Of a stretch of DNA of 42,337 bases, positions 1 to 8,103 are shown piece after piece (position 1 is the stretch's first letter; every line of letters starts with the position of its first letter). Origin of the DNA: an uncultured Clostridia bacterium (GTDB taxonomy: Bacteria; Bacillota; Clostridia; Oscillospirales; Acutalibacteraceae). The stretch is from contig CAMHMN010000017.1 of the NCBI GenBank assembly GCA_946186245.1, positions 1-42,337 on the forward strand, given 5' to 3'. The position numbers and the translations under genes are program-made. The notes below the pieces were generated by a model that was not told the origin of the DNA, did not search any database, and saw only the letters and a program-made list of their open reading frames with translations.

Positions 1-128
1 TTGTCGCCGGGGTTGAGATCGGGGTGGTATTTCTTTGCCATCTGGCGGTATGCTTTTTTTATTTCATCTTCCGAAGCTCCCTTTTGCAGTCCGAGAACCT
101 CATAATAATCTCTTTTTGTATCTGCCAA
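1..128 (-). CDS. dnaJ: Chaperone DnaJ, N-terminal fragment (cut by window edge)
   Basis: Only the first 42 codons are present; the gene runs off the left edge. The reading frame gives [13 protein letters not shown], then [19 protein letters not shown], which is a J-domain with its helix II lysines and arginines and the HPD motif that stimulates DnaK ATPase. The start is a TTG at 126-128, preceded by an AAAGGACG ribosome binding site; no ATG lies at the right place. DnaJ is the Hsp40 co-chaperone that delivers unfolded clients to DnaK in the cytosol. It is the last visible gene of the hrcA-grpE-dnaK-dnaJ operon, 158 bp downstream of dnaK. The zinc-finger and C-terminal domains are outside the window. 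The call is firm, the extent is not. Confidence 0.93.
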   Translation of the reverse strand, partial: MADTKRDYYEVLGLQKGASEDEIKKAYRQMAKKYHPDLNPGD

Positions 129-210
129 AGCAATTCGTCCTTTCGACGCTCAATAAGTGTGGAATATGAAATGACAGAGCACTTCACACTGGAATGTATT
201 TATTGATTCA

Positions 211-285
211 GCGCGAAGCGCTCCTTCATTATACTCTATTCATTATTCTCTATTCTCTATTCATTCAGCGAACGAACGAGAGCGC
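211..285. repeat. Dispersed intergenic element, copy 1 (dnaK 3' end)
   Basis: A GC-rich end (GCGCGAAGCGCTCC), a 40-bp AT-rich core built of repeated CTATTC/ATTCTC words, and a second GC-rich end (GCGAACGAACGAGAGCGC). GCGCTC near one end can pair with GAGCGC at the other. It ends 1 bp from the dnaK stop codon. Similar elements lie at 2924-2985 and 29455-29536, with a degenerate relative at 4339-4396. It may be an RNA 3' structure or a miniature repeat; no coding role is seen. Confidence 0.6.
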
Positions 286-286
286 A

Positions 287-2107
<1,821 letters not shown>

Positions 2108-2228
2108 AATGAATTCCTCCTGTAATAATGCCCTTTTTGGGGATCGATTGTCAGTTTGTTGATAAAAAAATATATGTCAAACAGATTGCCTTCGCGGTTC
2201 ATCCGGAATGACCGCGTAAAGTTCTCCG

Positions 2229-2843
2229 TCAGTTTGCCACCTGTACCATGGCGGGACGGATGACCTTGTCGCCCAGCTTATAGCCCTTCTGGAGCACCAG
2301 AGCGATGGCGCCGGATTCCACGCCTTCCGCGTCGACGGTGCCGACGCAGTGATGTATATTGGGGTCAAATGCCTCTCCGACAGCGCCGAATGACGAAACG
2401 CCCAGCTTTTCAAAGACCTGCAGCGCCTGTGTGCTGATCATTTCAACGCCCTTCCGCATATCCTCGGCGGAAGCGTTCTGGGCTGCGAGCGCACGCTCGA
2501 CATTGTCGATAACAGGCAGCAGCGCAACGATGGCGGAGGCGGTTGCGTCGGAATAGATCGCGTCCTTCTCACGCTGTGAACGCTTGCGGAAGTTGTCGTA
2601 CTCGGCAGCCAGTCTGAGCTTGACGTCATTGAGCTGGTCAAAATCGGCTTTGAGCTTATCCGCCTCGGTCTTTGCGGCTTCCAGAGCCTTCTGCAAAGCG
2701 GGAACGTCAACCGGCTCCTTTTCAGTGGTTTCGGGGGATTCAGCCTTTGCCGTCTCTTCCTTTGCGTCTGCGGTTGCAGCTTCGGATGTCTTCCTGACGT
2801 CTTCTGCCGCGGGATCTTCTGCTTTTTTTCTACTGTTGAACAA
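2229..2843 (-). CDS. grpE: Nucleotide exchange factor GrpE
   Basis: This 204-residue GrpE has an N-terminal 50 residues that are charged and disordered (rich in Glu, Ala and Lys). A long helix follows, including the LAAEYDNFRKRSQREK stretch typical of the GrpE dimer helix. The C-terminal beta domain contains the signature with FDPNIHHCVGTV and ends VIRPAMVQVAN. GrpE releases ADP from DnaK and acts as a thermosensor in the cytosol. It lies between hrcA and dnaK in the heat-shock operon, 142 bp after hrcA; that spacer holds a copy of the dispersed element. The start follows a GGGGCTGCTG stretch that is only a weak ribosome binding site, but it is the only ATG matching the family N-terminus. Confidence 0.97.
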   Translation of the reverse strand: MFNSRKKAEDPAAEDVRKTSEAATADAKEETAKAESPETTEKEPVDVPALQKALEAAKTEADKLKADFDQLNDVKLRLAAEYDNFRKRSQREKDAIYSDATASAIVALLPVIDNVERALAAQNASAEDMRKGVEMISTQALQVFEKLGVSSFGAVGEAFDPNIHHCVGTVDAEGVESGAIALVLQKGYKLGDKVIRPAMVQVAN

Positions 2844-2923
2844 AATCAGCAGCCCCTTTCTGTCTTAGTGATTAGTGTTTAGTGGTCAGCTGTCAGATAA
2901 CGAATCATCGGAATATATTCCAA

Positions 2924-2985
2924 GCGCGAAGCGCTTCCTTCACTATTCTTTATTCTCTTAGCGAGACGCGGATGCGGCTCGCGCT
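2924..2985. repeat. Dispersed intergenic element, copy 2 (hrcA 3' end)
   Basis: Same layout as copy 1: GCGCGAAGCGCTTCC, a short AT-rich core with CTATTC/TTCTC words, then a GC-rich end finishing GGCTCGCGCT. On the transcribed (minus) strand GCGCGA at the 5' end can pair with TCGCGC at the 3' end. It abuts the hrcA stop codon (2986-2988). The neighbouring 2868-2900 stretch has AT-rich words (GTGATTAGTGTTTAGTG) that are not part of the match. Confidence 0.55.
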
Positions 2986-4032
2986 TCAGTCTCCCAGAAC
3001 TTCCCGGAGCATGTTCCCGACAGCACCCGCGAAATAGTCGATGTAGGGAATCAGCTTTGCGTAATTCATGCGGGTAGGGCCGACAACGCCGATCCAGCCG
3101 GCTGTCTGACCGCCGCCGTAATAGCGTTCGGTAATCATGCCCGTTCCTTCCAGCTCGGGTCGGTGGGATTCGTTGCCGATGAGAATACACGTTCTGCCGC
3201 TGTTGGCAAATCCGTTGCCTTCTCCCAGCAGGTCGGCAATCGCACCGCGTTTTTCCATGAAGTCCATAATGCCCGCGAGCTGCCATTCGGCGAATACGCC
3301 GCGTGCCAGCATGCTGGACTGCCCCTCCATGATGACCTGCATTTCGCCCGATTCCTCAATGCATTCGCGCGCCGCCGCAAAGAGCGGTTCCAGCAGCTCC
3401 CACAGCCCTCCGTACAGAACAGCCGTTTCGGTGAAGAACTGTTCGTTCATGTTCTCGGTGGGAACATCCAGCAGTCTTTCGCGAATGATCCTGCGCAGCT
3501 TTTCCACAAGCTCGGGCGTAAGCTCCGGCTTGAGCCGGCAGACGCGGGTTTTCAGCGTGGCGGGAGAAGTCATGATGAGCAGCATGACGGAATGCGTGCC
3601 GATCAGCATCAGCTCGGCGTTGGTCACCTTGGGGTGCTGGTCGGCGGGGTTTGTCACCACCGCGAGAAGTCCGGTCTGTTCCGCAATCAGCGATGCGGTC
3701 ACTTCCAGGAATTTATTGGGGTCGTAGCTGAACGCTGCCAGCCGTCGGTCGATTTCGCCCTGCAATTCAAGCGGAAGCTCGTGATTGCCCATCATCAGAT
3801 GATCGACGTAAAGCCGGTAGCCGCGCTGCGAAGGAATCCTTCCGGAGGAGGTGTGAGGCTGCTCCAGATAGCCGCTTGCCACCAGTTCCGCCATGTCGTT
3901 GCGGATGGTTGCGGATGAAACGGCATTCTGCATGGCTTCGGCAAGCGCCTTGCTTGCAATCGGTTCGCCGGTGAGAACGTAACTTTCGATTATCGAAGCC
4001 AGTATTTTGAGTTTTCTTGCTCTTGGCTCCAT
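2986..4032 (-). CDS. hrcA: Heat-inducible transcription repressor HrcA
   Basis: This 348-residue HrcA starts MEPRARKLKILASIIESYV, a winged-helix N-terminus, followed by the HrcA-typical GEPIASKALAEAM and SSATIRNDMAELVASGYLEQPHTSSGRIPS stretches that recognise DNA. The middle is a GAF-like dimerisation domain, and the C-terminus has GVVGPTRMNYAKLIPYIDYF. HrcA binds CIRCE and represses the groE and dnaK operons until heat shock. I chose the ATG at 4030-4032 rather than the in-frame start 30 bp upstream, because AAAAGGACGG lies about 10 nt before it and family members begin here. It is the first gene of the operon, about 75 bp downstream of a perfect CIRCE, so it represses itself. Confidence 0.98.
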   Translation of the reverse strand: MEPRARKLKILASIIESYVLTGEPIASKALAEAMQNAVSSATIRNDMAELVASGYLEQPHTSSGRIPSQRGYRLYVDHLMMGNHELPLELQGEIDRRLAAFSYDPNKFLEVTASLIAEQTGLLAVVTNPADQHPKVTNAELMLIGTHSVMLLIMTSPATLKTRVCRLKPELTPELVEKLRRIIRERLLDVPTENMNEQFFTETAVLYGGLWELLEPLFAAARECIEESGEMQVIMEGQSSMLARGVFAEWQLAGIMDFMEKRGAIADLLGEGNGFANSGRTCILIGNESHRPELEGTGMITERYYGGGQTAGWIGVVGPTRMNYAKLIPYIDYFAGAVGNMLREVLGD

Positions 4033-4105
4033 TAAATCAGACCGTCCTTTTCTACTTCTCAATCAAGCGATTGAGAGGCTAATAAATCAGCACTCTTTTT
4101 GTGAG

Positions 4106-4132
4106 TTAGCACTCTCGACGTCCGAGTGCTAA
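4106..4132. promoter_or_regulatory. CIRCE operator (HrcA binding site)
   Basis: A perfect match to the established consensus TTAGCACTC-N9-GAGTGCTAA, with spacer TCGACGTCC. It lies just downstream of the -10 box of the hrcA promoter, where bound HrcA would block initiation. An extra half-site reading GAGTGCTGA on the minus strand lies at 4087-4095, 19 bp away. Confidence 0.98.
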
Positions 4133-4143
4133 TTTATGATAAT

Positions 4144-4172
4144 AATTTACCACTTCCAAGCGCGGTTGTCAA
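4144..4172 (-). promoter_or_regulatory. Sigma-A type promoter of the hrcA-grpE-dnaK-dnaJ operon
   Basis: On the minus strand a perfect -35 TTGACA (4167-4172), a 17-bp spacer, and -10 TAAATT (4144-4149, 4 of 6 to consensus). CIRCE follows within 11 bp of the -10 box. Confidence 0.85.
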
Positions 4173-4283
4173 GGGGTATATGTGAATAAACTGTTAATCT
4201 ATCATTATGCTTTTCTGAATAAAAGCGATTTTTGTAAAATATTTATAAGAACTGCTTTGCAATTTATGCATGTTGTTTTCAAT

Positions 4284-4322
4284 CGGCAAAAAGCAAGCCG
4301 GAATCCGCCCCCGAATCCCGGC
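4284..4322 (-). terminator. Rho-independent terminator downstream of the 4400-4888 gene
   Basis: On the minus strand an 11-bp stem (GCCGGGATTCG pairing with CGGATTCCGGC, two G-U pairs) closes a GGGG loop, followed by TTGCTTTTTG. It would end transcripts of the 4400-7430 gene group, converging toward the hrcA promoter. Confidence 0.75.
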
Positions 4323-4338
4323 CTGTATGACAATTCCG

Positions 4339-4396
4339 GCGCGAAGCGCTCCGGAATGATGCATGATTCAGTTTGAAGTCAGCGGGCGAACGCGTG
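4339..4396. repeat. Degenerate copy of the dispersed element
   Basis: It contains GCGCGAAGCGCTCC and a GCGGGCGAACGCGTG end like copies 1 and 2, 3 bp from the stop codon of the 4400-4888 gene, but lacks the CTATTC-rich core. The GCGCGAAGCGCT segment is flanked by ATTCCGG and CCGGAAT, which form a hairpin at 4333-4357. Confidence 0.35.
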
Positions 4397-4399
4397 TGC

Positions 4400-4888
4400 C
4401 TATAGGAATTCCGCCATGGAATCGGCCATGCGTTCCTCGATGTCGATGAGCCTGCCGGTGATTTTCTGCGCCTTGGAATCGGCCAGGGTGTATTCGTTGA
4501 GATAGCCGTTGAGGGACTTGACGCCCATATTGCAGCCGTCGGTCATGAGATCGGCGACCGTCTTGTCGCTGGGGTCCACCATGAGCATGACGTTGGTCTT
4601 GAGCCACGACATGCTTTTTGCGACGGGATGCGGTTCCTTGGTGTCGCAGTCGTATTTGAGAAGCAGCTCGTGGGTTTCGTCGCCGAGATCGGCGTGTTCG
4701 CGGCGGCTGTTTTCGAGAATGCCCTTGAGCTTGCTGTCGTGTACTTTGGGAAGCACCTCATCGATCGAGCTGATGCCCATTTTGATGCCGGCGTTGCATT
4801 CACGCAGCAGTTTTTCGGTGTCGTCGTGCTTTTTGTTTTCCACGTTTTCCAAGCCTTCGGCGGCTTCATTTTTTCCGGTGTATTCCAT
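4400..4888 (-). CDS. Helical protein of unknown function, possible four-helix bundle
   Basis: This 162-residue cytosolic protein has no signal peptide or membrane segment. The sequence is almost all predicted helix in four blocks: residues about 20-50 (EKLLRECNAGIKMG), 55-85, 95-125 (KSMSWLKTNVMLMV, with TVADLMTDGCNMGVKS) and 135-160 (KAQKITGRLIDIEERM). This resembles ferritin-like or DUF2383-type bundles, but I see no clear metal-binding Glu/His set, so the function is unassigned. The ATG follows GAAAGGAG at an unusually long 14-nt distance. It is the last gene before the terminator at 4284-4322 and lies 86 bp downstream of nrdG, so it may be co-transcribed with it. Confidence 0.8.
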   Translation of the reverse strand: MEYTGKNEAAEGLENVENKKHDDTEKLLRECNAGIKMGISSIDEVLPKVHDSKLKGILENSRREHADLGDETHELLLKYDCDTKEPHPVAKSMSWLKTNVMLMVDPSDKTVADLMTDGCNMGVKSLNGYLNEYTLADSKAQKITGRLIDIEERMADSMAEFL

Positions 4889-4974
4889 GATAAAGAAAAA
4901 CGCTCCTTTCAGATGATGTCTTCAAAGATATCATTTGCGGGAGCGGCTGGAATTATTCAGGATAATAATGGAAA

Positions 4975-5484
4975 TCACTCAAATTCAAAGGTCACCACGC
5001 TGCCTTGGGTGAGCGAGCGAGGCACGTCAATCACGCGCTGGTTGTCGGAGCCGCGGAATTTCAGCTCCAGGTTGCGCTGTTCGAGAATGAAGGGGCCGTC
5101 GATGAGTATGTCGGTCTGCCGGAGCAAGGCATCGGTGGCAGGATCGGTTTTTGCCTTTTCGGTCAGCTGTTCAAATGTATAGCCGGTGTAGACCATAATG
5201 TTCTTGCCGGCGGCGTGTGCTCTGGCGGCAAGTCCGGCAAGCGGCGCGGGCTGTTCAAAGGGATCGCCGCCGGAGAAGGTCATTCCGCAAATGAGGGGAT
5301 CCTCCATCATCTCGGCGAAGAGGTCGTCGGTGTCCACGAGCGTTCCGCCGTCAAAGTCGTGTGTCTGGGGATTGTGGCAGCCCTTGCAGCGGTGCCGGCA
5401 TCCCTGTGTGAATATGGTATATCTGAATCCCGGCCCGTCCACTACCGATTCGGGTACAATTCCGGCAATTCTCAGCTTGGCCAT
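4975..5484 (-). CDS. nrdG: Anaerobic ribonucleotide reductase activating protein
   Basis: This 169-residue radical SAM enzyme has the cluster-binding motif CRHRCKGC (Cys29, Cys33, Cys36), with FRYTIFTQG before it and MTFSGGDPFEQP after it. In this family NrdG uses a [4Fe-4S] cluster and S-adenosylmethionine to make the glycyl radical of NrdD, enabling anaerobic dNTP synthesis. The ATG has GGAGGAATCAAC upstream. Its partner nrdD, often adjacent, is not in this window; the genes on each side are a membrane protein (63 bp upstream) and the helical unknown. Activity on a different glycyl-radical enzyme is possible, but the N-terminal VDGPGFRYTIF pattern fits NrdG best. Confidence 0.93.
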   Translation of the reverse strand: MAKLRIAGIVPESVVDGPGFRYTIFTQGCRHRCKGCHNPQTHDFDGGTLVDTDDLFAEMMEDPLICGMTFSGGDPFEQPAPLAGLAARAHAAGKNIMVYTGYTFEQLTEKAKTDPATDALLRQTDILIDGPFILEQRNLELKFRGSDNQRVIDVPRSLTQGSVVTFEFE

Positions 5485-5547
5485 GTTGATTCCTCCAATC
5501 TAAAAGGCAGTAATGAAAAAATGACAGATAAAAAACGCATGCCGTCT

Positions 5548-6324
5548 TCACACGATTTCCAGATGCTGCTCCCCATAACGGTCGCGGGTTATTTCAAGAT
5601 GAAGCTCCTTTGCGGAGGGCAGTCCCTTTTGTCTGAGCAGCTTCTGGGAAAAGTTGAGCCTGCAAAGCGCAGCGACCGATATTCCGCAGAAAAGGGAAAG
5701 GAATTGAAGCCGGAGGATATCGCCGCCGCTGCCCCGGGTGAGTTCCCAGGAGCAGTCCAGCGCGGAAGGCATTCCGGCGCAATTTCCGCTGAGCCACAGA
5801 TATTCCGCGCAGTACAGCCTGGATGACGTGACGAGGGCGAATATCGCACCGCCCGCGGCAAGCAGCATCGAAGCGGCAAGCAGCAGCAGGAAGCCCTTTC
5901 TGTCCGAGCTGAGGGAGTAATAGATAATCCCTCGGCGAAGGCAGAGATAAGCGGGACTGAGCATGACGGCGAATACGGCCCATACGGCTGACAGGGAGGC
6001 AAGTTCTCCCGAAAGCAGCGCAAGGGCGTCTGGCACAGGAATGTCGCCGTCTCTGTCGGTTCTTAGAAATGATGCGGAGAGCAGGTACATTTTTCTGACC
6101 AGTCTTCCCCGCAGATACACGGTGAAAAGAGCTGCCGCGACCGATCCGGCGGCGAGAGCGGTCGCGGCATTGGTGCCGTGTGCTTTCAGGCAAAACCAGA
6201 TCAATCCAAGCGTTACCGGCAATGCAACCAGATACGTCAGGCAGAGAATGGCGTTTTGAATCCGCCGACCCTCTGCCTGACGATAGGTTAATCTGACGAT
6301 GCCCCATATTTCCAAGACCGACAT
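5548..6324 (-). CDS. Multi-pass membrane protein of unknown function
   Basis: This 258-residue protein has about five or six membrane segments, for example around ILCLTYLVALPVTLGLIWFC, ATALAAGSVAAALFTVYL, ASLSAVWAVFAVMLSPAYLC and FLLLLAASMLLAAGGAIFAL. The C-terminal third has ALDCSWELTRGSGGDILRLQ, which faintly recalls DUF975-type proteins. I place the start at ATG 6322-6324 (MSVLEIWGI), preceded by a CCGGGGGTG stretch. A longer frame opens at 6387, but has no ribosome binding site and its extra residues look non-coding. It lies between an L,D-transpeptidase gene and nrdG on the same strand. A transport or envelope role is possible, but no specific function can be assigned. Confidence 0.75.
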   Translation of the reverse strand: MSVLEIWGIVRLTYRQAEGRRIQNAILCLTYLVALPVTLGLIWFCLKAHGTNAATALAAGSVAAALFTVYLRGRLVRKMYLLSASFLRTDRDGDIPVPDALALLSGELASLSAVWAVFAVMLSPAYLCLRRGIIYYSLSSDRKGFLLLLAASMLLAAGGAIFALVTSSRLYCAEYLWLSGNCAGMPSALDCSWELTRGSGGDILRLQFLSLFCGISVAALCRLNFSQKLLRQKGLPSAKELHLEITRDRYGEQHLEIV

Positions 6325-6392
6325 TCCACACACCCCCGGTACAGTACTGCAAATACATTTTCTGTACCTGAAGGATGATTTATGCATGGAAT

Positions 6393-7430
6393 TTATTTAT
6401 TGTAGGGACTGTCGGGAGAATCATCGGTTGGATCCCAGCCGATGTGGGCGGAATCCTTGATGCGCTCCGGAATGATTTCGGGCACCGAGCCAGCCGGCGC
6501 CTTCTCGTCAATGACCCTGACCTTAGTGCCGACGGGGCAGTTGTCGTAGATCCATTTGGAATCGCGGAAGCACAGTCTGATGCATCCCGATGAAGCCGGG
6601 TTTCCGAGTTTGTCATAAGAAGAATTGGACATGGTGCCGGCATTCTTTTTCCCATAGGGAATGGAGTGAAAGAGATATCCGCTGCTGAAGGAAGAAGCGT
6701 ACTGCGTGTAGCAGTTGCCCACCATAAACCGCCAGCGGTATTTGGCTCGGATGGCGTAATCGCCCAGCCTGGTCGGGGTGGCAGCCTTGCCGGATGAACA
6801 GGAGAATATCCTGACGGGGCTTCCTGCGGCGTCGTAAACGATGACGAGCTGACTGGGACGGTAAACGGTGACCGAATAGGGTGAATCGCCCGTATCGGCG
6901 GGTTGATCGGCATCCGTCGCGGCGTTTTCATTGTCGTCCGGCACCGCATTGTCCGGTACCTGGGAAGTCAGGGAATCGTCGTTGTCGGGGAATTCTTCCG
7001 GGTCATCCGGGGAAAAATCCCCGTCGTCGGAGCCGACCGGATCAGACGGGCTTTCGGAAGGAAAATGCTCATCAGCGCCGGTAAAAAAACCGGTTACCCA
7101 TGAAACGGCGGATTCAATTTCCGGAGTGATCTTCTGCCAGAGCTCGTTAAGACTTCCGGCCGGCATGAAAACCAGCCACGCGATTGTTCCGGCGAGCAGA
7201 AGGATCAGGAAAATCCGCAGCGCGGTTCCGATGCAGCCGTTTCCTTCCGACGACACGCCATCCTCATCAAAAAAATCTTCCTGTGGAACATAGGTCACTT
7301 TGGCTTGCTGCTGCATCTGCTGCCTTTTTCTGAGATTCTCCAGATTCCTGGCGTTTTCCTGTTCCAGATCATGATTGGCAAATTCACTGTTGAGCAGCTC
7401 AAAAGCGTCTTTGGTGATTTTGTCTGACAT
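6393..7430 (-). CDS. Membrane-anchored L,D-transpeptidase (YkuD domain)
   Basis: This 345-residue protein has an N-terminal cytosolic helix rich in Gln and Arg (about 20-45), one membrane span (about 66-89), an acidic Pro/Asp/Ser-rich linker (about 118-185), and a C-terminal YkuD domain. The catalytic motif is present: YLFHSIP with the histidine, then SSGCIRLC with the nucleophile Cys283. YkuD enzymes make 3-3 cross-links in peptidoglycan or attach proteins to it, outside the membrane. The ATG follows GGGAGGACTGTATTT. The acidic linker presumably spans the wall. It is 28 bp downstream of an unknown gene, probably in one transcript from the promoter at 8042-8070. Confidence 0.92.
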   Translation of the reverse strand: MSDKITKDAFELLNSEFANHDLEQENARNLENLRKRQQMQQQAKVTYVPQEDFFDEDGVSSEGNGCIGTALRIFLILLLAGTIAWLVFMPAGSLNELWQKITPEIESAVSWVTGFFTGADEHFPSESPSDPVGSDDGDFSPDDPEEFPDNDDSLTSQVPDNAVPDDNENAATDADQPADTGDSPYSVTVYRPSQLVIVYDAAGSPVRIFSCSSGKAATPTRLGDYAIRAKYRWRFMVGNCYTQYASSFSSGYLFHSIPYGKKNAGTMSNSSYDKLGNPASSGCIRLCFRDSKWIYDNCPVGTKVRVIDEKAPAGSVPEIIPERIKDSAHIGWDPTDDSPDSPYNK

Positions 7431-7458
7431 AAATACAGTCCTCCCTGCTTATGGGGAA

Positions 7459-7974
7459 TCATCTGTTATCTGCTTGCACAGACTGAACGAGCGCGCTGAT
7501 AGACTTGCCGAATTCAGCCCATTCGGCAGGGAAACGAGCCTGTCCGGAGGAGTGTTTTTCGCTGCCGTTTCCGGAATAAATATCGACCCGCCAGCTGATG
7601 CCTTCACGCTGGGACGGAAAGCTGTTGCGCCAGCTGAGGATCTCGATCCTTTGCAGTGTGGAGAGAAAGCTGAGCAGGTCAGCGCGGTTGGCCTTGAGAA
7701 AAGGGAGTTCCTCCTCAAAGGAGAAGCTGTCGAAATTGCGTATGGCTTCGCCGTTCTCGTCGTAGGAAATAAGCTCGACGAACCTGCCCCCCTGGGACCG
7801 GAGATTTCTTCTCTCACCGGCGAGATCGCAGACCTCGTCGTGCTGACCGCACATCACCTGTTCGTTTTCAAAATCGACCCAGATATAATTGACAGGAGGA
7901 GATACGTTCCACACAGCAAAGAAAAGTTCAGAAATCCTGCCGTATTCCTTGTTGATGTTTATCGGTTCGGACAA
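7459..7974 (-). CDS. Conserved-looking hypothetical protein
   Basis: I do not recognise this 171-residue protein. It has no signal peptide or membrane segment; the middle is a mix of beta-like (NYIWVDFENEQVMC, GRFVELISYDENG) and helical stretches, and the second half has a possible helix pair around LPFLKANRADLLSFLSTLQR. I start it at TTG 7972-7974, which has GGAG 7 nt upstream; the GTG nine bases further up overlaps that ribosome binding site. It has its own good promoter about 70 bp upstream (8042-8070) and is followed after 28 bp by the L,D-transpeptidase gene, suggesting a shared transcript. Confidence 0.75.
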   Translation of the reverse strand: MSEPININKEYGRISELFFAVWNVSPPVNYIWVDFENEQVMCGQHDEVCDLAGERRNLRSQGGRFVELISYDENGEAIRNFDSFSFEEELPFLKANRADLLSFLSTLQRIEILSWRNSFPSQREGISWRVDIYSGNGSEKHSSGQARFPAEWAEFGKSISALVQSVQADNR

Positions 7975-8041
7975 AATAACCACTCCAAAGAAATAAATTG
8001 ATGTTTCATGGCGAATAAAAAACGAATAGTTCTGATTGTTT

Positions 8042-8070
8042 ATTTTACTCTATTTATTGCAAAATATCAA
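8042..8070 (-). promoter_or_regulatory. Sigma-A type promoter for the 7974-4400 gene group
   Basis: On the minus strand -35 TTGATA (8065-8070), 17-bp spacer, -10 TAAAAT (8042-8047); each box is 5 of 6 to consensus. It lies between the end of the YhaN-like gene and the start of the 7459-7974 gene. Confidence 0.75.
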
Positions 8071-8103
8071 GTCTTTGAAACGACAGAATATTTTAATATA
8101 GTA

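Noticed and set aside
4182-4376. 64-codon plus-strand frame between hrcA promoter and the helical protein
   Set aside because: It overlaps the -35 edge region and a minus-strand terminator; composition is not gene-like.
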